Both the position numbers and the translations under genes were made by a program. A stretch of 64,000 nucleotides of DNA from positions 1,550,001 to 1,614,000 of the forward strand of contig LSAX01000008.1 in the NCBI GenBank assembly GCA_001557505.1, in the 5' to 3' direction. Origin of the DNA: Reticulascus tulasneorum. Lineage: Eukaryota > Ascomycota > Sordariomycetes > Glomerellales > Reticulascaceae. Position 1 is the first letter of the stretch, and each line of letters opens with the position of its first letter. This document shows positions 58,421 through 64,000 of the stretch, piece by piece. A model generated the notes under the pieces. That model ran no database searches. It worked only from the letters and a program-made list of their open reading frames with translations, and was not told the DNA's origin.

Positions 58421-60998
58421 TTTGGATAGATGATCCGGATTCAAGAGCTTTGAGGGGAGATTCGAAAGAGTTGTTGTCGAGGCGTGGAAGAATAGGCTTC
58501 AGTCAAAGAGTTTGGGGTTGAGCTAAAAACGAGCTGTCCGTCGATGGAGGGGTATCACAAGTAGTAGAGCAAAGCTTGACCGTTGCAAGCTGGAGGAGCT
58601 GGCAAAAGTAGAGTGGAGGGAAAGCGCAAGGCTTTCGTCAAATATTTGCTATTGCCTCTGACTCGGCATTGAATTTGGATGATCTTCCGGTAACACTCTC
58701 AAAGGGGTAGCCTTGAAGATTGCCAAAAGGGAAAAAAAGAAAGGCGAAGATGGGAGGTCTGGGAAAGGCACAGAGGCGGGCTGGGACGAGGGGTCATTTG
58801 CCATCTACGTAATGTTTAGGCCCTTTTTGGCCTAAGTCACTCACGGGCGGAGCCCACCATAAGTACCTTGGGTATTATTATGTAGCCAGGTCGTCTTTTC
58901 GTATGTTTGCGATAAATTCCCGGCGCTATTTCCCAACATCAATCTCCGCGTATATGTTTGCCATGTATGTAGCTATGCGTCTCGTTTGAGGCTGCAAAAT
59001 ATTTCTAGAGATGTGATGGGCGACTCTGAGATAGGCCCGCCGAGCCGTGCCTTGAGGGCGGCCTCCATCTCATTAGTACCTGGGATTAGATGCAGTCTTG
59101 CAGAGAAGAGGGTGTCGTTGATAACAACCGAACTGTTGAGGATACCTGATTCGAGTCGAATCTCCTTGCTCCAGTGGGCAAGGATGGTGGTGTATTACCT
59201 GCAGGGCTGCTGCAAGTTGTCCCAAAAAAAAACTTGCAGTGGCTTTCTCGGACGCCTTCCCGTGGACCTTGCAAAGTCCTGTCACATCTCTCTGTAACTA
59301 TCCCTCCATCAACTTTTCAGTCCCATTGTCTTTTCTCGGGAGACCGAAATCGATGGGGCTCATGTGGACAATGGGAGAAGAGCCTCAATTATGAAGACGA
59401 AAAGGAGCGTCGGCTGCGAGGCTGCACTAGTTGAATGCGTGGTAAGCCGGGCAGGATTAAGCAACGCAAGCGCTCGTCATGATTACCGATGTGCCGGTTA
59501 AAATCCAAGATTTTGGAACATAAGCAAGCTATCCAGCTCTGCTCCCATGCTTGATGCAAACCAGGAGGGCGAGGGAGCTACATCCCCGCCAGTGATATGC
59601 AATGGAGTCATGGCCATTTAGCCAATGCGAGCGAATGCTTCAAGGTCTTTTGCGGAGGAGCCCCTCCAGCCCAATCATTCAGCACACGGTCCCCAGTAAC
59701 TTACGTTGCAGCTTATGTTCTAGACAAGAAATGTACCAGGCAATTACGTGGTATCATCGGTGGCACGCGGGTAACTTTCAAAGCCGCCGTTCCCTCTTCC
59801 TCGCAGCCCGGACCAGATCTTCCTAGCGCCAGAAGCCGCTTCTTCCCGACCCTTGCCCTTTTCTTAGTGACAACTAGATTTATCTATTCATGCTCTACTC
59901 CTAGTTAGGTAGTTAATACAAGTATGAGAGTGAAAACCAAGGAACAGTATATAGTCTCGGTTAGTCTCTGGAAGACGAAGGAACGTCACTTGGGGGAAGC
60001 TTTATAGGGATGGAAACTCCCGGTTTCCTCGAAATCACCTTCACCTATCTTTAGAGAAGAGTTTGATTTATCCCAATGACAGAACAAGGCCGGCCCTCAT
60101 TCGATAATGTGAGACGGCCTGCACTCTGTTCCCGGAAGAAGGTCCCCACAACTTGTGGAATGTCGACGGGACCCAAGCTTGGGCTTTAACATTGATAAGA
60201 CGGCGATACATACCGTCCAGATGTCACCACATGTCGACGGGCACATTGCAGATCGAGAACCGCAGCTGCCGCCCTGCCTGCAGCCCATCACAGACCACCT
60301 CACCGAAACTTCGTCACGCCATTGCACAGGCCGAGCCAAGTGAGCACCAGGAGCAACAGGGTGAGAACAGACGCCAGAGATGTTCATGGCGAGTCATGGA
60401 TCAGCAAGAAAGAAACCCCCAGGAAAAGGGCAAACTACAAGCAAAATATGGCTTGCAACAGATCAGGTGGGACATGCGTCACAGTATCGACACCACGCTA
60501 TCACTTCTCGCTTGTTGTCCAGAAATTTTCACATACAGAGCCCCAGACACCCAGGGGGTAATATCATAAGGAAGTTGGCCGTACTGGAGATCTCTTAACC
60601 AGATATAGCAGCGGCAAGATTGTGACTTTGCTTATCCTTTCAGTATACCACTCCTAAAGTCTTACAATGCATCATTCGCTGAATAGCAACTCAGTTTATT
60701 GACGAGTTGAATATCACTTGTCTCATATATTGGTAGGTAATTACCAGGTTGCTCACTCGGCTGGGAGTATTTAGATGCGCTATTCCCAATTCGGCCTCAG
60801 CCCCCAAACTCGGTCGATCAGATTCCCCAAGTTAAGCTACCAGCTTCCCCACGTTACGCGCCTCCACGCGCCTCCACCCATCACAACAGCCAACAATAAT
60901 CGAAGTCGAGTTGCAACCAAACCCACAATCTTATCTTATTGTTGACTATACCGAACCTCGGTTTTCATTCCCCGAGCGACGCGCATTCCCCAGGTCTC
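58421..60998. other. Intergenic stretch of 2.6 kb, no gene seen
   Basis: Divergent spacer between TPS1 and the HIRIP3-like gene. Aside from the AGGGG cluster near TPS1 I see no motif or protein-like frame. The first 400 bp probably hold the TPS1 leader. Confidence 0.55.
58453..58793 (-). promoter_or_regulatory. STRE-like sites (four AGGGG) upstream of TPS1
   Basis: Four AGGGG pentamers lie within 375 bp upstream of the TPS1 start: 58453-58457, 58548-58552, 58703-58707 and 58789-58793. All are on the plus strand, so they read CCCCT along the gene. This is the stress-response element bound by Msn2/Msn4-type zinc-finger factors, known to drive trehalose genes in yeast. The pentamer is short and occurs by chance, so only the clustering is notable. 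Confidence 0.4.
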
Positions 60999-62514
60999 AT
61001 GGCGCCGTCCGCTAAAGCCCTCGAGGCTGAGCTGCTCAAGACTGTGCGAGAGGTCTTCAACAGCGATGAGCGGCCATCGCTAACTGTCAATCTCATTCGC
61101 AAACGGGTCCAAGACAACCTTGATCTCGACGATGGATTCTTCACATCCAAGAAGTGGAAGGAGCGAAGTAAAGAGCTCATCAAAGGACTGGCTGTATATC
61201 ATATTCCAACAATATTCCGCAGTATGCGCCGAGCCACTAACCAAATTTCAGACTGAACTCCTTGACAACGAGTCCAACGCTGGACCCCAATCCTCTCTGG
61301 TGAAGGATGAAATCGAAAAGAAAACCAACGCCCCCGTCAAGCGCCATTCATCCGAGCCATCATCACCGGAAGCGAAGCGAAGAAGGACGGCCAAGAAAGA
61401 AGAACCGGATGCAAGTGAGGAGGATCAGGAGGATAGCAAACATCGCAAGAAAGGGCTGGCACGACGACAAGCGCGCCATGTCGTTGATTCCGAGGACGAG
61501 GACAGCACGGTCAAAGTCAAGTCTTCGCCAGATCGGAAGCTCCCCTTAAATGGACGATCGCATACGTTGAAGGAGTCCGACTCTGAAGGCGAGAAGCAAG
61601 AGAGCGAAGAGGACGAGAAGAAGAAGGAGGATGCGGAGGAACCACAGGAAGAGAAACCGAAGGTCAAAAGTGACAACGCGCCCAGTGAAGATGAGAAGCC
61701 TTCGCTACCAAGTCGGAATCGGGCCGTGAAGAAGCGCGAAGCTGAATCCAGCGAGGACGAGAAGCCCCGGAAACGAAAGCAGGTGGTCAAAAAGCGCGAG
61801 GATTCGGAAGAGGAAGAAGAGAATAAGCCTTCAGTTGCGGATGAGGAGCCCAAGCCGACAATCGAGGACGAGTCGAGTGAACTGTCGGATGTCATAGACG
61901 AGCCCCCGAAGCCGAAGCGCAAAAAGAAAGAACAGATAGAGGCTAAACCACTGGTCGAGGATGAGTCGAGCGAGCTCTCGGATGTCATAGACGAGCCTCC
62001 AAAACCAAAGCGCAAGAAGAAGGACTCTTCTTCCAAAGCCTCCTCCTCCACCGCGAAACCTCAAAAGAAAACATCCAATGCCGTCGAAAGCCCCGACGAC
62101 GCAGAGATCAAAAGGCTGCAATCGCACTTGGTCAAATGCGGCGTTCGCAAGATTTGGGGCATTGAATTGAAAAAATTCAGCGACTCGAAAGCCAAGATCC
62201 GGCACTTGAAGGGTATGCTACGAGATGTCGGCATGGATGGTCGTTTCTCAGAAGCCAAAGCAAAGGAAATCAAAGAGCAAAGGGAACTGGCGGCGGACTT
62301 GGAAGCTGTGAGGGAGATGAACGAGAACTGGGGCGCTGGTGCTCGGTCTTCCAGGAGCAAGGGCCGTGACATGAAGAAGACTCTAAAGGAGGACAGTCCC
62401 GAGGAGCCTGAGGACGACGAAGATGACGAAGATGGCGCGGGGTTTGCTCGTCCTAGAGTAACCAAAGCGATGGCGGACTTGGCGTTCCTGGGTGATGACA
62501 GTGAATCGGATTAG
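60999..62514 (+). CDS. HIRIP3-like histone chaperone candidate with DEK_C-like N-terminus
   Basis: Two exons (60999-61193 and 61252-62514) give 485 residues; the 58-nt intron has a CACTAAC branch site and TTTCAG acceptor. The N-terminus (ALEAELLKTVREVFNSDERP, VQDNLDLDDGFF, KWKERSKEL) resembles a DEK C-terminal-type helical domain. The centre is a long Glu/Lys/Ser-rich disordered stretch with two tandem repeats (ESSELSDVIDEPPKPKRKKK). A compact block follows: IKRLQSHLVKCGVRKIW, KIRHLKGMLRDVGMDGRFS, AKEIKEQRELAADLEAV. Its pattern matches the C-terminal region of animal HIRIP3, a nuclear H2A/H2B-binding protein. The acidic end (PEDDEDDEDG, GDDSESD) fits histone binding. The HIRIP3 link is from motif memory, not a search. 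Confidence 0.7.
61861..62019 (+). repeat. Tandem coding repeat in the HIRIP3-like gene
   Basis: Two 93-base-spaced copies encode the unit EDESSELSDVIDEPPKPKRK. They differ mainly at silent positions (for example GAACTGTCG versus GAGCTCTCG), so the protein repeat is kept while DNA has drifted. Confidence 0.85.
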
Positions 62515-63331
62515 TCGGATTAGTCGGATTAACGGTAGCAGGATGGCAGTGCACGGAGAGAAGACCACCTCATGGCGTTTGCTGCATTGAGGCCTTGGAT
62601 GCCCTCTATTGAGAAGTTGTGGCCTATGGCGTGGTCGCACTCAGACCGCCTTATTTTGGTTGCATGGTTGTGTGAACATGATGATTGGCCTGGGGCCAAA
62701 TTCTACGACTAATCAAGATTTTAGTAACTTCACTGTGTGCAAAAGACATTTGGACCTACACTTCAACGTTGCTCATTAATAAGATACCTAAGGCAGTACC
62801 TACCTAGGTAAGGTACGCACCAAACGTACAGTCGCACCAGTCACATGGGGAAGGACTTCTCTTCGTATTCGGATATCCAAAAATCAGAGACAACGCCTTC
62901 CTCTGTAAATGAAACTGTGTAATTCTTCTCCTCTGTGCCAGGATTGCACTCTCCGTCTTTGCTACTTTCTTCCAGCCCTATAAGACAACTCCAGGTCTCA
63001 ATTCGAGAATGAAGGTCGGGACTTCTGGCAGGTCCGTGTGAGACCGAAAGCAGGATGGCCGTGGGAAATGCTGGCCACGTACCACATCTACCTCTACCTA
63101 CCTAGGTAGGTTATGACGAGTATTTTGCGGTCCGGCGACCTGAAAGCAACCTATATTGGACATCTTCCACACTCATACGAATGTAGGAATCACCGTCGGC
63201 TGAGATTCAGAATGCCCAAGCTATCTATCTCTATGGCCCCTTTTCACACTTAGTTTATTTTAGCCAATACCTAGGACAAACCCCAAAACCGTGGTGTAAT
63301 GGAGCAAGCAATCATAGCCCCAATCGTTTCC
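62515..63331. other. Convergent spacer with palindromic motifs
   Basis: About 820 bp between the HIRIP3-like stop and the right-edge gene stop. It contains TACCTAGGTA-type motifs at about 62797-62816 and a perfect 16-bp palindrome at 63096-63111. No gene seen. Confidence 0.6.
63096..63111. repeat. Perfect 16-bp palindrome ACCTACCTAGGTAGGT
   Basis: The sequence equals its own reverse complement over 16 bases. Shorter versions built on ACCTAGGT occur at about 26983-26990 and 62802-62809, all outside genes. Confidence 0.8.
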
Positions 63332-64000
63332 TCATCGAGTCATCCAAAATACCATTGCCAACGTTACAGATATGGTGAGTGCCATCCCACCGAAGCAAGC
63401 AAACCCATTCGCACCACTTGAACTGGCCACCCCCACTATCACACCAACCAAGAGAGATATCGCTAGGGCCGATATCGCGAGAATCAATACGGCTCGTTTC
63501 TTCAGATGGAAAGATGTAACTACTGCCTTTCTAGATGAGGAGCCAGTGATGATATCTGGCTGAAATTCGACGAAGGATGGGATGTCCCGGAGGAGCGAGG
63601 GGCAAATAAATGAGCCGGTTAACACTGGCGACAAGTCTCGGGACGAAGGGATGACCTCAAGAGGCCGTCGGCCAATTTCGGCGTCAGGGAAAGGTATCTG
63701 AACAGTATGAAAATCAGCTCCATCAATGATCAATTGTCTCTTCCACCACTCACTGTGACAGAGTTCCGATCTCTACGACCGGCTTCCAGAGCAAGGAGGG
63801 AAGACGGGCCCAGACTGGCCTGCCAGCGATGACCTGGGTCAAAAGTTCCTGAAGAAGTTCCATAACCCTGTCGCCTGCTTGATGTGCATCAATCTCAGGA
63901 CGAGGATACCAGTACGTTCCATGGCGGCCCTGATACGTGACTCGTACCCGCCTGGGGGCAGGGGTGAGGTTCGCCTTCTTAGCAGGCAGAGGCTCATCAA
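63332..64000 (-). CDS. Unrecognised membrane protein, partial (right edge)
   Basis: The minus strand is open from the right edge to a TGA at about 63749, reading RVTYQGRHGTYWYPRPEIDA then AGDRVMELLQELLTQV. A second frame, open from about 63778 down to the stop at 63332, reads LCHSEWWKRQLIIDGADFHT, continues through FPDAEIGRRPLEVIP and ends with two hydrophobic segments (AVLILAISALAISLLVGV and GGMALTISVTLAMVFW). Neither has a proper ATG start inside the window, so both look like internal exons of one gene. A phase-compatible intron could end at GTAG near 63775, but the donor is ambiguous. A frameshift is the alternative. No family recognised; two C-terminal membrane helices are the only clear feature. 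Confidence 0.45.

Noticed and set aside
61425..62205. Minus-strand Ser/Leu/Phe-rich frames opposite the HIRIP3-like gene
   Set aside because: They are the complement of the Glu/Lys/Ser-rich coding stretch; codon bias alone keeps them open.

Overview
The window is nuclear DNA from a filamentous ascomycete, most likely Pezizomycotina and probably a Sordariomycete. The evidence is short GT..AG introns (mostly 45-125 nt, often with CTAAC-like branch sites), wide intergenic spaces, and typical fungal families: WSC sensors, a Swi5/Ace2-like zinc-finger factor, DUF4470-MYND, DUF7730, VID27 and a Tps1-type trehalose-6-phosphate synthase. There is no sign of bacterial operons, and I see no rRNA, tRNA or CRISPR. 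I cannot name the genus from sequence alone.

Left part (1-31 kb): a CBS/PB1 protein cut by the left edge, a secreted PhoD-type phosphatase, and a decayed giant gene (6.4-11.7 kb) fusing an SGNH esterase, a subtilisin-like protease, four WSC domains and a cysteine-rich repeat array. Then come a six-exon short-chain dehydrogenase, a Swi5/Ace2-like C2H2 factor with Gln and His-Ser tracts, a 1225-residue DUF4470-MYND protein, a DUF7730 protein, a small secreted cysteine-rich gene spread over three short exons, and a WSC membrane sensor. This part has long gene-poor gaps (notably 25.6-29.7 kb) and looks more accessory than the rest.

Middle (32-50 kb): a dense housekeeping block. It holds DNA polymerase epsilon (POL2) divergent from the cytochrome oxidase assembly factor COX20, a conserved nuclear-looking protein, DNA ligase I divergent from eIF3k, a PDCD2/Tsr4 protein and chaperonin subunit CCT-zeta. 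POL2 and ligase I are both S-phase genes. The POL2/COX20 promoter carries MCB-like and E2F-like boxes.

Right part (50-64 kb): a prenylcysteine-oxidase-like flavoprotein, VID27, trehalose-6-phosphate synthase with stress-element-like sites upstream, a HIRIP3-like histone-chaperone candidate with a DEK_C-like N-terminus, and an unrecognised membrane protein cut by the right edge. Exon limits come from reading splice signals and keeping family motifs in frame; no transcript data were available. The most unusual content is the multi-lesion esterase-protease-WSC fusion and the small secreted cysteine-rich gene.
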